Assembly (NCBI RefSeq): GCF_900109605.1
Contig: NZ_FOAM01000012.1
Span: 1 to 64,000 of the forward strand
DNA: 64,000 bases
DNA from: Xaviernesmea oryzae
Lineage (GTDB): Bacteria; Pseudomonadota; Alphaproteobacteria; Rhizobiales; Rhizobiaceae
Reading direction: 5' to 3'
Part shown: piece after piece, positions 48,366-58,547 of the stretch
Layout of the letters: every line of letters starts with the position of its first letter
Position numbering within the stretch: the stretch's first letter is position 1
The notes under the pieces: model-generated
What the model was told of the DNA's origin: nothing
Databases searched by the model: none
Seen by the model: the letters and a program-made list of their open reading frames with translations, nothing else
Program-made: the position numbers and the translations under genes

Positions 48366-51300
48366 TCAGAGCTTCGGCTTGCCCAACTCGGTCGTGGCCT
48401 TGCTCTCCACCGGCCTGCCGATATGGCGGATGAAGATCGCCCGCACCTCATGCGCACGCTCGCGAAGCTCCGCCTCCAGCACCGAAAGATCGGGCGCGCC
48501 GGATGCCCGGCAGAGGCGTTCGATCAGGCCGAGAGGCGCGGTCTTCCTGTCGAAGGGCCCCTCCAGGCATAGCCGCAGCACCTGGGCGATCGTTGCATAA
48601 AGGGTAGAGGCTTCCACCAGCCGCCCCGTGGCTTCCGGCCCGAGCAGGGCCGGCCCGAGTTGACGCAGCACGGCGATGGTCGGGGTTCCCGCCGGTGGGC
48701 GAAGGGCCGGATTGGCGGCGGCCGATAACATCAGATCCTGGGCGATGAACTCCACATCGACAACGCCTCCCTCGATCAGTTTGACATCCCAGAGCCCGTA
48801 AGGTCTTTTTTCCTGCGCGATCAGCCCGCGCATCTCGGCGATATCACGGGTCAGCCGGTCGGGTTCGCGCGGCGTATCCAGCACCCTCGCGATAGTGCTC
48901 GCCGCCTTTTCAAGCAATGCGCCATCGCCGGCCACGCCTCGTGCACGTGTCAGCGCCATATGCTCCCAAGTCCAGGCATCCTCGCGCTGATATTTCTCGA
49001 AGGCGGACAGGCGAGTCGCCAGGGGCCCCTTATTGCCCGAGGGGCGAAGCCGCATATCGACGGGATAGAGCACGCCCTCGCTCGTTGGCGCAGACAGCGA
49101 GGCAATCAGGCGCTGCGCCAGCCGCGCAAAATAACGCGGCGCATCGAGCGGGCGCGCGCCGTCCGAATCCGGCGGATCATCGGGATGATCGTAGAGCAGG
49201 ATGAGGTCGATATCCGAGCCAGCCGTCATCTCCCGGCTGCCGAGCTTGCCAAGGCCGAGAACCGCAACAGACGCGCCGGCAATATGTCCATGTGCGGCGG
49301 CCATAGCGTCCTGCGCCACATCGAGCGCGGCGGCGACACAGAGATCGGCAAGGTCTGTGAAGGCAAAGCCGACCGTCTCGGCATCGGCCACGCCGGTCAG
49401 AAGGCGCACGCCGATCAGGAAGCGCTGCTCTGCGGCGAAGATCCGCAGACGATCCAGCCGGTCCTCGACATCGCGCGCGCCGCTAAGGAAAAGCGCAAGC
49501 CGCGCTTTCAGGTCGGAGCGGTCAGGCAATTCGGTCAAAAGCCGGGGATCGAGCATACCGTCGAAGACATGCGGCCGTGCGGCAACGATATCGGCCAGCC
49601 TTGGCGCCGCCGACATGATCGTGACGATCAGCGCCAGCAGGGCCGGATTGCTGGCAATCAGCGAGAAGAGCTGAATCCCGGCAGGAAGGCGACCGAGAAA
49701 AGCATCGAAACGCATCATCGCCTCGTCGGCCATCCGGCTCTCACCGAAGGCCTGGAGCAGACGTGGCGTCAGCTCGGTCAGCCGCTCGCGCGCCTCGGCC
49801 GATTGCGTGGCGGCGTAGCGGCCGGCATGCCATGTGCGGATCATCCGGCAGATATCGGAGGGGCGGGCAAAGCCGAGACGCGACAGGGTTGCGAGCGTTT
49901 CGGGATCGTCGTTCTGACCGGTGAAGACGAGGTTCCCCTCCCCGTCGGACAGTGACCTTTCGCGCTCGAACAAGGCGCCGTAATGACGCTCGACTGTGCG
50001 GAGCCGCGCAGAAAGCGCATCGGAGAATGCATCCGTGCCGGCAAAGCCCATCATCAGGGCGATCCGCCGCAGCTCGGCTTCCGCCTTGGGCAGGGTATGG
50101 GCCTGCTCGTCGTGCACCATCTGGATGCGGTGCTCGACATTGCGGAGAAACCAATAGGCCTCCGTCAGTGCGGCCGCCGTCTGCTCATCGATCCAGCGAG
50201 CTTCTGCCAGCGCCGCCAGCGCGCCCTCGGTCGAGCGTGCGCGCAGCTCCGGCATGCGTCCGCCGGCAATCAGCTGCTGGGTCTGGGCGAAGAACTCGAT
50301 CTCGCGAATGCCGCCCCGGCCAAGCTTGATATTGTGGCCCTTGACCGCGATCTCGCCATGGCCCTTGTGGTCGTGGATCTGGCGCTTGATCGAATGGATA
50401 TCCGCGATGGCGGCGAAATCGAGATATTTGCGAAAAACGAAGGGTGTCAGTGCCTTTAGAAACGCCTCTCCCGCTGCCAGATCGCCGGCGACAGGCCGTG
50501 CCTTGATAAAGGCCGCGCGCTCCCAGTTCTGCCCTCTGCCCTCATAATAGGTCATCGCTGCATCGACCGAGACAGCCAGCGGCGTGGCGCCAGGGTCCGG
50601 CCTCAGCCGAAGATCGGTTCGAAAGACGTAGCCGTCGCCCGTGCGCTCCTGCAGGATGCGGATCAGCCGGCGCAAGAGCCTGGCAATATCCTCCGCCAGA
50701 TCCGGCCGGGCGGCAAGCGCCGCCACCTCGGGATCGTAGAAGATCACGAGGTCGATATCGGAGGAATAATTGAGCTCGCATGCGCCATGCTTGCCCATGC
50801 CGAGCACGATGAGGCCGGATTGGCGTGAGGGTTCGGATCGATCCTCCAGGCGGATCTTGCCGGCAGCATCGGCCGATAGCAGCAGGTGATCCACCGTCGC
50901 GGATACTGCGGCATCGGCAAAGGCGGAAAGATAACGCGTGGTCTCGGCGCCGGTGACAAGCCCCAGGAGATCCGCGATGGCAAGCGCAAAGGCGACCTTG
51001 CGCTTGGCGCGACGCAGCGCCGCCATGACCTCGCCATCGGAACGCGGCGCACCGCCTTCGTCCGGGCGCCAGCTTTCCCGCGCGTCCAGGCAGGCCTCAT
51101 CGATGATGCCATCGATCGGCCGCGCCAGAAGGTCGGCAACAAGGCTTGGATGGGCCAGCGCCGTTTCGCGCAGAAAGGGCGAGAGCGAGAAGACGGCAAC
51201 GAGCCCCTCCCGCACGGTGCTGTCGCCCGCCGTCAGCGCGGGAACAGAGGGATGATCCGCGCCCAGCGTCTTCATGTCCGAAATAACGGATGCCGCTGCC

Positions 51301-51368
51301 TTTCGACTTGGCGGCTGAACGGGCACGCGCTTGAGATCCGCAAGCCACAGGCCTTGCTGGCGTTCCAT
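48366..51368 (-). CDS. glnE: Bifunctional glutamine synthetase adenylyltransferase/adenylyl-removing enzyme
   Basis: A 1000-residue enzyme that adenylylates and deadenylylates glutamine synthetase in response to PII, setting nitrogen assimilation. It has the two nucleotidyltransferase domains expected: GMGKHGACELNYSSDIDLVIFYD in the N-terminal half and GLGKLGSREMTAGSDIDLILLYD in the C-terminal half, each with the G-S/D-D-x-D metal motif. Between and after them are the regulatory helical regions (GRGGIREIEFFAQTQQL; EGGVVDVEFIAQDLML). I start at the Met at 51368 (MERQQGLW), which has GGGAGG upstream and gives the usual family length. Confidence 0.96.
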   Translation of the reverse strand: MERQQGLWLADLKRVPVQPPSRKAAASVISDMKTLGADHPSVPALTAGDSTVREGLVAVFSLSPFLRETALAHPSLVADLLARPIDGIIDEACLDARESWRPDEGGAPRSDGEVMAALRRAKRKVAFALAIADLLGLVTGAETTRYLSAFADAAVSATVDHLLLSADAAGKIRLEDRSEPSRQSGLIVLGMGKHGACELNYSSDIDLVIFYDPEVAALAARPDLAEDIARLLRRLIRILQERTGDGYVFRTDLRLRPDPGATPLAVSVDAAMTYYEGRGQNWERAAFIKARPVAGDLAAGEAFLKALTPFVFRKYLDFAAIADIHSIKRQIHDHKGHGEIAVKGHNIKLGRGGIREIEFFAQTQQLIAGGRMPELRARSTEGALAALAEARWIDEQTAAALTEAYWFLRNVEHRIQMVHDEQAHTLPKAEAELRRIALMMGFAGTDAFSDALSARLRTVERHYGALFERERSLSDGEGNLVFTGQNDDPETLATLSRLGFARPSDICRMIRTWHAGRYAATQSAEARERLTELTPRLLQAFGESRMADEAMMRFDAFLGRLPAGIQLFSLIASNPALLALIVTIMSAAPRLADIVAARPHVFDGMLDPRLLTELPDRSDLKARLALFLSGARDVEDRLDRLRIFAAEQRFLIGVRLLTGVADAETVGFAFTDLADLCVAAALDVAQDAMAAAHGHIAGASVAVLGLGKLGSREMTAGSDIDLILLYDHPDDPPDSDGARPLDAPRYFARLAQRLIASLSAPTSEGVLYPVDMRLRPSGNKGPLATRLSAFEKYQREDAWTWEHMALTRARGVAGDGALLEKAASTIARVLDTPREPDRLTRDIAEMRGLIAQEKRPYGLWDVKLIEGGVVDVEFIAQDLMLSAAANPALRPPAGTPTIAVLRQLGPALLGPEATGRLVEASTLYATIAQVLRLCLEGPFDRKTAPLGLIERLCRASGAPDLSVLEAELRERAHEVRAIFIRHIGRPVESKATTELGKPKL

Positions 51369-51707
51369 CTCCCATCCTCCCTGGCCATCCCAATGGCGAC
51401 GCGCTCTTGTCGCAGCACGCCCGCCGCCTTTCATGGCGGCGTCGGCAGCCGGCGCGTTTACGGAGAGCAGGCTACTCCAAAAGCGGGGATGGCGAAAAGG
51501 CTGAGGCGGGCGGGAATATCGCAAGCGCTGGCACGTTGTGGTGTCCGCACCCAACAGGACTGTCAGCGCCGGCAATCGCCGCCCGACAGCCGCGGCGACA
51601 AGAGGCAGAGCGACAAGTGGGAACGGTCAGGGCTTTGTCATCGGTGCTGCAAATTGCCCGGCTGTGTCTGAATGCGCGCGGAATCAATCTGGATTTGCCT
51701 GCGGGCC
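51369..51707. other. Gap between glnE and the two-component genes
   Basis: 340 bases without a supported gene. It should contain the glnE promoter and the end of the kinase transcript; no terminator hairpin was recognised. Confidence 0.4.
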
Positions 51708-53099
51708 TTAGCTGTTCTGCGGGAAGATCATTGAAACCGTCAATCCGCCATCCGGCGTCGTCTCGCTCAGCTCGAGCGTTCCGCCATGAAGCTCCATCAC
51801 CGCCACGACCAGCGAGAGACCAAGCCCGGTGCCGGGCTTGGAGCGGCTTTCATCGAGCCTGACGAAACGCTGAAGCACGGCCTCGCGCTTGTCGGCAGGA
51901 ATGCCGGGGCCATGATCCGAGACTGAAATGACGATGGCGTCCGCCCGCGCGGCCATCGTCACTCTGATCTCGGGGTCGGCGGCGCCGGCGGCATATTTGA
52001 TGGCATTGTCGATGAGATTGCCCAGTGCCTGGCCGATCAGCTCGCGGTTTCCCTGGATAACGACAGCAGGAGCGGCTTCGCCGCGCAGCGTCAGGGATTG
52101 CTCCTCGGCCAAGGGCTCGTAGAGCTCGACGCAATCCTCCACGCTTTGCGAAAGATCGACGGGGCTCATCTCCGCCACGGCCGAGCCGGCCTCCACCCGC
52201 GAAATCATCAACAGCGCGTTGAACGTCCGGATGAGCTGGTCGGACTCGGTGATCGTATCTTCGAGCGAGGCGCGATAGTCGCTCTCGCTCGCCCCTTGCG
52301 CCAAGGCGGCTTCGGCGCGGTTGCGCAGGCGTGTCAGCGGGGTCTTCAGATCATGAGCGATGTTGTCGGACACCTGGCGCAGGCCCTCATTCAGCTTTTC
52401 GATGCGCTCCAGCATGGCGTTCAGCGATTCCGACAGACGGTCGAATTCGTCGCCGGACCCATTGACGGGCAGGCGCTGGGAGAGATCGCCCGCCATGATG
52501 CGCGTCGTCGCATGCGACATGCGGTCGATGCGGCTCAGCGCATTGCGGCCGATCACGAACCAGATGACCAGAGCGCCGACGCCCATGATGCCGAGCGCGA
52601 CCATCAACGCATGGCGGACAAGACCGCCAAATTTCTGCGGTTCTTGCAAATCGCGACCGACCAGGACATGCAGCCCGTTCGGCAGCTCGACGACCTCGGC
52701 CAGCGCCAGATGCTTATCGCCGCTTTCTTCCGAATAGCGCTGGTAGAGAAAAGGCCGGCTGGTCCAGCCCTCGGCATCGAGCAGGCCCGGCTCCAGCCAG
52801 GCGACATTGCCGGCAAGGATTTCGCCGGTCGGGCTGGCGATCACATAGAGATTGGCGCCTGGCTGGCGCGCACGCCGCTCCAGCGTGCGCAGCACGCCGG
52901 CCACGCCGGTCCGGTCATAGATCGCTTCGATCTGATCGACCTCGGCAGCCACCGCCTCCCGGGTCTGGTTGGCGAGAAGCCGCTGCGACATGGCCGTGAC
53001 ATAGATGACCAGAAGCAGGGCGCAGAGCGTGAACAGCAGGAGATAAAGCGCCGACAGGCGAACCGCCGTCGTGCGCCAGAGAACCCGCAGGCGGCTCAT
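51708..53099 (-). CDS. Sensor histidine kinase (HAMP type) next to degP
   Basis: A 463-residue kinase. Two membrane helices (about residues 16-35 and 165-185) flank a periplasmic domain of about 130 residues. HAMP follows (GRNALSRIDRMSHATTRIMAGDLSQRLPV). The phospho-acceptor is His249 in SDNIAHDLKTPLTRLRNRAEA, and the ATPase core has NLIDNAIKYAAG, DHGPGIP and GTGLGLSLVVAVMELHGG. It overlaps its response-regulator gene by 4 bases. The order regulator-kinase after degP suggests an envelope-stress system that may control degP; this is inference. Confidence 0.9.
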   Translation of the reverse strand: MSRLRVLWRTTAVRLSALYLLLFTLCALLLVIYVTAMSQRLLANQTREAVAAEVDQIEAIYDRTGVAGVLRTLERRARQPGANLYVIASPTGEILAGNVAWLEPGLLDAEGWTSRPFLYQRYSEESGDKHLALAEVVELPNGLHVLVGRDLQEPQKFGGLVRHALMVALGIMGVGALVIWFVIGRNALSRIDRMSHATTRIMAGDLSQRLPVNGSGDEFDRLSESLNAMLERIEKLNEGLRQVSDNIAHDLKTPLTRLRNRAEAALAQGASESDYRASLEDTITESDQLIRTFNALLMISRVEAGSAVAEMSPVDLSQSVEDCVELYEPLAEEQSLTLRGEAAPAVVIQGNRELIGQALGNLIDNAIKYAAGAADPEIRVTMAARADAIVISVSDHGPGIPADKREAVLQRFVRLDESRSKPGTGLGLSLVVAVMELHGGTLELSETTPDGGLTVSMIFPQNS

Positions 53100-53797
53100 G
53101 CCTCCGCCCGTCCCTCATCCTTGATCATGTAGCCGGCGCCGCGCACCGTGCGCAGAAGCGGCGTGTCGAAATCCTTCTCGATCTTGCCGCGCAGGCGCGA
53201 GACATGCACGTCGATCACGTTGGTCTGCGGATCGAAATGATAGTCCCAGACATTTTCGAGCAGCATCGTGCGGGTGACGACCTGTCCGGCATTCTTCATG
53301 AGATATTCGAGCAGCCGAAATTCGCGCGGCTGCAGCGGAATTTCCCGCCCCTGCCGCCGCACGGTGTGGGAGAGGCGATCAAGCTCCAGATCGCCAACCC
53401 GGTAGACCATGTCCTGTTCGGGCCTGCCCTTGCGGCGGCCGAGCACTTCGACGCGAGCGAGAAGCTCGTTGAAGGCGTAGGGCTTGGGAAGATAATCGTC
53501 CCCGCCTGCCCGCAGGCCCGTGACCCGGTCATCCACCTGGCCCAGCGCGGAGAGGATCAGCACCGGCGTGTGGATGCCGCCGGCCCTGAGTTCTGAAATC
53601 AGCGAGAGCCCGTCGCGTCTCGGCAGCATGCGATCGACCACCAGCACGTCATAGCTGTTTTCCCGCGCCATGAAGAGGCCGCTCTCGCCATCGCTCGCAT
53701 GGTCGCAGACGATTCCGGCTTCACGAAAGGCTTTGGTCAGATAGGCGGCCGCTTCGAGGTCGTCTTCAACGATCAGGATTTTCATGTGCGCGACCAT
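53096..53797 (-). CDS. OmpR-family response regulator next to degP
   Basis: A 233-residue DNA-binding regulator. The receiver has the acidic pair D12-D13, phospho-acceptor Asp55 in VLVVDRMLPRRDG and Lys in LPKPYAFNELLARVE. The winged helix is IPLQPREFRLLEYLMKNAGQVVTRTMLLENVWDYHFDPQTNVIDVHVSRLRGKIE. The start MVAHMKIL (53797) is preferred because AGGAG lies 8 bases upstream. It is read after degP with a 104-base gap and overlaps the kinase gene. Confidence 0.92.
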   Translation of the reverse strand: MVAHMKILIVEDDLEAAAYLTKAFREAGIVCDHASDGESGLFMARENSYDVLVVDRMLPRRDGLSLISELRAGGIHTPVLILSALGQVDDRVTGLRAGGDDYLPKPYAFNELLARVEVLGRRKGRPEQDMVYRVGDLELDRLSHTVRRQGREIPLQPREFRLLEYLMKNAGQVVTRTMLLENVWDYHFDPQTNVIDVHVSRLRGKIEKDFDTPLLRTVRGAGYMIKDEGRAEA

Positions 53798-53901
53798 AAT
53801 CCTCTCTCCTCTGCCCTGACAATCGGTAGCCGGGTCTTTCATGACAGCGCCGCGAAGCGCAGGCGCTTCGCGGCGTTGACGATAGAAGGCAGACGCCGTG
53901 A

Positions 53902-55467
53902 TCAGCCCTGATTGATCGGCAGCGCGATGAAGCGGCTGCCGCCTTCGGCCTGGATCTGGAACAGAGCCTTGGTGCGGCCGTCCTTGCGTGCGGCCTCAAG
54001 GGCCTTCAGCACGTCATCGGCGGACTTGATCTCGCGGTTGTTGACCGAGACGATCTTCTCGCCTTCCTTCAGGCCCTTGTCGCCGGCATCCGAGTCGGGA
54101 TCGACCGAGGAGATGGTGACCCCAGCGCCATCGTCGGAAGGCGTGACGGTGATGCCGAGATCGGCAAGGGCCTTTTCACTCGTCGGCTTGCGCTCCTCGT
54201 TGCGATCGGACGGCGTTGCCGAGGCTTCCTTGTTCTCCGCCGGCAGCGTGCCGACATTGAGCTTCACATCCACGCTCTTTCCATCACGCCACAGCGTGAC
54301 GTCGGCCGTGGTGCCCGGCTGCATGCCACCGATCTTGCGGGCCAATTCGCGTGGTCCCTTGACCGGCTCACCGTTGACGGCGGTCACCACGTCACCCTTG
54401 CGGATGCCAGCCTTTTCGCCCGGCGACCCTGCCTGCGGCTCGATCACTAGCGCGCCGCTGGCTTCCGACAGACCGAGCGACTCGGCAATATCCTTGGTCA
54501 CCGGCTGGATCTGTACGCCGAGCCAGCCACGCTGAACGCTGCCGTCCTTCATCAGATCGGCAATGACGCTCTTGGCCGTGGACGCGGGAATGGCAAAGGC
54601 GATGCCGACGCTGCCACCAGACGGGGAGAAGATCGCCGTGTTGATGCCGACGACTTCGCCCTGAAGGTTGAAGGTCGGGCCGCCAGAATTGCCGCGGTTG
54701 ACGGCCGCATCCACCTGAATGAAGTCATCATAGGGACCGGAGCCGATGTCGCGGCCACGTGCCGAAACAATACCGGCCGTCACCGTGCCGCCAAGACCGA
54801 AGGGGTTACCGACGGCCACGACCCAGTCGCCCACCCGCACCTTGCTGTCGTCAGCGAAGCTGACATAGGTGAACTTGCGCTTGGGATCGGTCACCTTCAA
54901 GAGCGCCAGATCGGTGCGGCTGTCCTTGCCCACCAGCTTGGCGTCCAGCTCCGTGCCGTCGGTCATGACGACGGTGAAGGCGGCGCCGTCATTGACGACA
55001 TGGTTGTTGGTAACGATATAGCCGTCTTCGCTGATGAAGAAGCCGGAACCCTGCGCGGTCGGGCGCAGATGCTTGGAGCCGCGATCGCCGTGACGCTGCT
55101 CGCCGCGGGGGCTCGGGCGCTCGCCGTTCGGGCCGCCAAACTCACGGAAGAAACGCTTCAGCGGATGATCGTCCGGCAGGTCGTCGAAGCCCTGGCCGCC
55201 GAAATCGAAGTTGAAGCCATTGCCATCGGCGGCGGCCGGCGAGACCTGCGACTGGACGCGGACAGACACAACGGCCGGGGAGACGGCATCGACGACATTG
55301 GCGAAGCTTGGAACCGCCGGCGCCTGAACAGCCACCGGAGCAGCGAAGGAACGCGCGATGTTGGCGGGAACGCCCGTCGTGACCATGACCGCCGCAAGGC
55401 CCGCCATCGTCGAGGCCTTGAGCACTGTCGCCAGTGACGGACGATAAAAGGAGGTCTTGTTCATCAT
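53902..55467 (-). CDS. degP: Periplasmic serine protease/chaperone DegP (Do family)
   Basis: A 521-residue exported protease that degrades or refolds damaged envelope proteins. An N-terminal signal of about 43 residues (LATVLKASTMAGLAAVMV...SFAAP) precedes the trypsin domain with His156 (TNNHVV), Asp186 (SRTDLALL) and Ser261 (RGNSGGP). Two PDZ domains follow (GWLGVQIQPVTKDIAESLGL and LGITVTPSDDGAGVTISSV). A long charged LA-loop region (residues about 110-140) sits before the His, as in DegP. It lies between cycL and the two-component genes, the same order as in Sinorhizobium. Confidence 0.95.
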   Translation of the reverse strand: MMNKTSFYRPSLATVLKASTMAGLAAVMVTTGVPANIARSFAAPVAVQAPAVPSFANVVDAVSPAVVSVRVQSQVSPAAADGNGFNFDFGGQGFDDLPDDHPLKRFFREFGGPNGERPSPRGEQRHGDRGSKHLRPTAQGSGFFISEDGYIVTNNHVVNDGAAFTVVMTDGTELDAKLVGKDSRTDLALLKVTDPKRKFTYVSFADDSKVRVGDWVVAVGNPFGLGGTVTAGIVSARGRDIGSGPYDDFIQVDAAVNRGNSGGPTFNLQGEVVGINTAIFSPSGGSVGIAFAIPASTAKSVIADLMKDGSVQRGWLGVQIQPVTKDIAESLGLSEASGALVIEPQAGSPGEKAGIRKGDVVTAVNGEPVKGPRELARKIGGMQPGTTADVTLWRDGKSVDVKLNVGTLPAENKEASATPSDRNEERKPTSEKALADLGITVTPSDDGAGVTISSVDPDSDAGDKGLKEGEKIVSVNNREIKSADDVLKALEAARKDGRTKALFQIQAEGGSRFIALPINQG

Positions 55468-55636
55468 CTATGCCTTTCTCTTCATGGTTCGGCCGCAGCG
55501 CATCGCATCGGCCGTTGATCAAGAGATAGGGGAGCGCACCTTACTCCGGTATTTCCGGTGGGTGAATTTTTCGTAATCTTGCTGGCGACGGCCGTGATGG
55601 ACAACCTGCCAGAGGAGTGCCAGAGCGCTCCCGCCT

Positions 55637-56113
55637 TCAGTCCTCGACGCGCAGGATATCGTCGAGCCTGGTGCGTTCGGCGTCCGTCAGAGCGGTGACC
55701 GGCGCGATGACCCGTCGCCTGCGCGCAACGATAAACAGGCCTAGGGCTCCACCGGCCAGCAGCAGGAGCGGCGCGCCCCAGAGCAACAACGTCTTCGCCT
55801 CCACCCTCGGCTTCAGCAGAACGAATTCGCCATAGCGCGAGACGACATAGTCCAGCACCGCATCATCGCTTGCGCCTGTCGCCAGCCTTTCCCGCACGAT
55901 TAGCCGCAGATCCTTGGCAAGCTCCGCATTGGAATCGTCGATCGACTGGTTCTGGCAGACCATGCAGCGCAGTTGCGCGGAGAGGGCTCTTGCGCGCGCT
56001 TCCAACGCAGGATCGGACAGCCGCTCCTCGGGATTGACGGCCAGCGCCGGCTCGAAAGAGAAGCCGCCGAGAAGAGCTAGAAGAAGGAGGAGAAACCGCA
56101 GCGCCCGGCTCAC
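55637..56113 (-). CDS. cycL: Cytochrome c maturation protein CcmH/CycL
   Basis: A 158-residue thiol protein that keeps apocytochrome c haem-binding cysteines reduced. A signal peptide is at the N-terminus. The redox motif is [11 protein letters not shown] with C50 and C53. One membrane helix ([27 protein letters not shown]) and a cytosolic tail follow. It is the last gene of the cycHJKL series, with its start overlapping the cycK stop by 1 base. Confidence 0.94.
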   Translation of the reverse strand: MSRALRFLLLLLALLGGFSFEPALAVNPEERLSDPALEARARALSAQLRCMVCQNQSIDDSNAELAKDLRLIVRERLATGASDDAVLDYVVSRYGEFVLLKPRVEAKTLLLWGAPLLLLAGGALGLFIVARRRRVIAPVTALTDAERTRLDDILRVED

Positions 56114-58101
56114 TATTCGCCCGCCTCGACAGCCTGGATCGGCCTCTGCCGCGAGCGTGCGGGAACGCCAATGCGCAGACGACGATCACTCAAGGACACG
56201 GCCCCGCCGGCAAACATAAGGAGCGCGCCAAGCCAGATGCACAAGACCCAAGGCTTCCACCAGATCCGCACCACCACCGCGCCGTCCTCTTTGCTATCGC
56301 CAAGCGAAACATAGAGCTGGCTGAAGCCGAAGGTGCGGATGCCGGCCTCGGTGGTGGGCATCCGCCGTGCCGTATAGACGCGCTTGGACGACCAGACCTC
56401 GCCAGCGTCCACGCCACCTTTGCGCAGGCTGAAGTGACCGCGTTCCTCGGAATAGTTCGGCCCGGCCGCGGGGCGCAGGCCGTCGAAGGTCAGGCTATAG
56501 CCGCCGGCTTCGATCGTCTGTCCGGGCCGCATCTCGACGATCGCCTCGGTTTGATAGGCGGTGGCGCAGACGATGCCGATCAGCGTGACGCCCAGGCCGA
56601 AATGCGCGAACGCCGTGCCGAAGGTCGAGCGCGGCAGGCCGCGCAGCCGGCGCAGCGCGAGCATGAAGCCGAGCTTTCCGAAGCCGGCGCGAAAAGCCGG
56701 CTCGGCAAGCGCGCCCAGCATGAGGAAAACACCGAGCGCGATGATGAAAGGCGCCAGGATCGGGCCACCCCAGGCCCCGTAAAGAACGACCGCGCCGACG
56801 AGCAGCGCCAGAAGGGCCGATGTCAGCAGTCGCTCCGCCGCCCCCGCGAGATCGCCCCGCTTCCAGGCCAGCATCGGCCCGAAGGGAACGACAAAGAGCA
56901 GCGGCATCATCAGAAGGCCGAAGGTCAGATTGAAGAAGGGTGGGCCGACGGAAATCTTGGCGCCGGTCAGGGTCTCCAGCACCAGGGGATAGAGCGTGCC
57001 GATCAGCACAGTCGCCGTTGCAGTGGTGAGGATCAGATTGTTGAGCACCAGCGCCCCTTCCCGCGAGATCGGCGCGAAGAGACCGCCGGCCTTGAGCGTT
57101 CCTGCGCGCAGCGCGAACAGCGACAGCGCGCCGCCGATGACGATGACCAGGATTGCCAGGATGAAGACGCCACGGCGCGGGTCGGTGGCAAAAGCATGCA
57201 CGGAGGTCAGCACGCCAGAGCGCACGAGAAAGGTGCCAAGCAAGGACAGGGAAAAGGTCAGGATGGCGAGCAGCACCGTCCAGATCTTCAGGGCCTCGCG
57301 CTTTTCCATGACCAGCGCGGAATGCAGGAGGGCCGTGCCCGCGAGCCAGGGCATGAAGGAGGCATTTTCCACCGGATCCCAGAACCACCAGCCGCCCCAG
57401 CCGAGTTCGTAATAAGCCCAGTAGGAGCCCATGGCGATGCCGACCGTCAGGAAACTCCAGGCCATCAGGGCCCAGGGACGCACCCAGCGCGCCCAGGCCG
57501 CGTCGATCCGTCCATCGATCAAGGCCGCCACGGCGAAGGAAAAGCAGACGGAGAAGCCGACATAGCCGAGGTAGAGCAGCGGCGGGTGGATGGCGAGGCC
57601 GACATCCTGCAGCACAGGGTTCAGATCGCGCCCTTCGCCCGGCGCTGGATCGAGCCGGAGAAAGGGGTTCGAGGTCGCCAGAACGAACAGCGCGAAGGCG
57701 GCGGCGAGCGCAGCCTGAACCGACAGAACCAGGGCTTTCAACCGCTCGGGAAGATGGCTGCCGAAAAAGGCGACGAGCGCTGAGAAGAACGACAGAATGA
57801 GCAGCCACAGGAGCATCGACCCCTCATGATTGCCCCAGACGCCGGAAAAGCGATAGATCACCGGTATCTGCGAATGGGAATTCTCGAAGACGTTCACAAC
57901 CGAGAAATCGGAGGTCACATAGGCGGTCGCGAGCGCGCAGAAGGCAAGGAGCGTGAGGCCAAAACCAGCATAAGCGGCATTGGTGCCGGTGCGCATAAGC
58001 GCCGGATCGGATGTCAGCACACCGACCAGCGGCAGAAGGCATTGCAGCAGCGCGGTGGCCAGCGCCAGAACCAGCGCATAATGGCCGAGTTCCACAATCA
58101 T
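56113..58101 (-). CDS. cycK: Haem lyase subunit CcmF/CycK
   Basis: A 662-residue membrane protein with about fifteen helices that transfers haem from CcmE to apocytochrome c. The haem-handling tryptophan-rich motif [18 protein letters not shown] is clear, with conserved periplasmic His residues (HNHEGS-type region [14 protein letters not shown] and the HPPLLYLGY block). The length equals that of E. coli CcmF (647). It overlaps cycJ by 4 bases. Confidence 0.96.
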   Translation of the reverse strand: MIVELGHYALVLALATALLQCLLPLVGVLTSDPALMRTGTNAAYAGFGLTLLAFCALATAYVTSDFSVVNVFENSHSQIPVIYRFSGVWGNHEGSMLLWLLILSFFSALVAFFGSHLPERLKALVLSVQAALAAAFALFVLATSNPFLRLDPAPGEGRDLNPVLQDVGLAIHPPLLYLGYVGFSVCFSFAVAALIDGRIDAAWARWVRPWALMAWSFLTVGIAMGSYWAYYELGWGGWWFWDPVENASFMPWLAGTALLHSALVMEKREALKIWTVLLAILTFSLSLLGTFLVRSGVLTSVHAFATDPRRGVFILAILVIVIGGALSLFALRAGTLKAGGLFAPISREGALVLNNLILTTATATVLIGTLYPLVLETLTGAKISVGPPFFNLTFGLLMMPLLFVVPFGPMLAWKRGDLAGAAERLLTSALLALLVGAVVLYGAWGGPILAPFIIALGVFLMLGALAEPAFRAGFGKLGFMLALRRLRGLPRSTFGTAFAHFGLGVTLIGIVCATAYQTEAIVEMRPGQTIEAGGYSLTFDGLRPAAGPNYSEERGHFSLRKGGVDAGEVWSSKRVYTARRMPTTEAGIRTFGFSQLYVSLGDSKEDGAVVVRIWWKPWVLCIWLGALLMFAGGAVSLSDRRLRIGVPARSRQRPIQAVEAGE

Positions 58102-58547
58102 CGAATGGTCTCCTGCCCGCCAAGCGTCACGCCTTGGGCCTTCAAGCGGTCGGCCACGTCCTTGGGCATGTAGGTCTCGTCATGCTTGGCAAGCACCGTG
58201 TCCGCCGCGAAGCCGCCATCGGCGGTCAATCGCCCTTCAGCAACCACGCCCTGTCCTTCGCGGAAAAGATCGGGCAGAATCCCGTCATAGGTAACCGGCA
58301 CGGCGCCGATCGTATCGGTCACGGTGAAATGCACCTGCGTTCCCGCCGCCCGCTGGACGGAGCCGGTCGCAACAAGGCCACCCAAGCGGATGCGCGTGCC
58401 CGGGGCAAGCTTCGCCTTGGCGAGATCGCCGGGGACATAGAAGTAGGCGACCGCTTGGCTGAAGGCGAACAGCACCAACAACACCGCCAGCGATACGAAA
58501 CCGACGGCGCCCGAGATCAGCGCAAGGCGCTTCTGCTTGCGGCTCAT
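58098..58547 (-). CDS. cycJ: Haem chaperone CcmE/CycJ
   Basis: A 149-residue, single-anchor periplasmic protein that binds haem covalently and hands it to CcmF. The N-terminal helix is [19 protein letters not shown]. The haem-binding motif is HDETYMP with His122 and Tyr126. It overlaps cycH (ATGA) and cycK, so the series is translationally coupled. Confidence 0.96.
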   Translation of the reverse strand: MSRKQKRLALISGAVGFVSLAVLLVLFAFSQAVAYFYVPGDLAKAKLAPGTRIRLGGLVATGSVQRAAGTQVHFTVTDTIGAVPVTYDGILPDLFREGQGVVAEGRLTADGGFAADTVLAKHDETYMPKDVADRLKAQGVTLGGQETIR

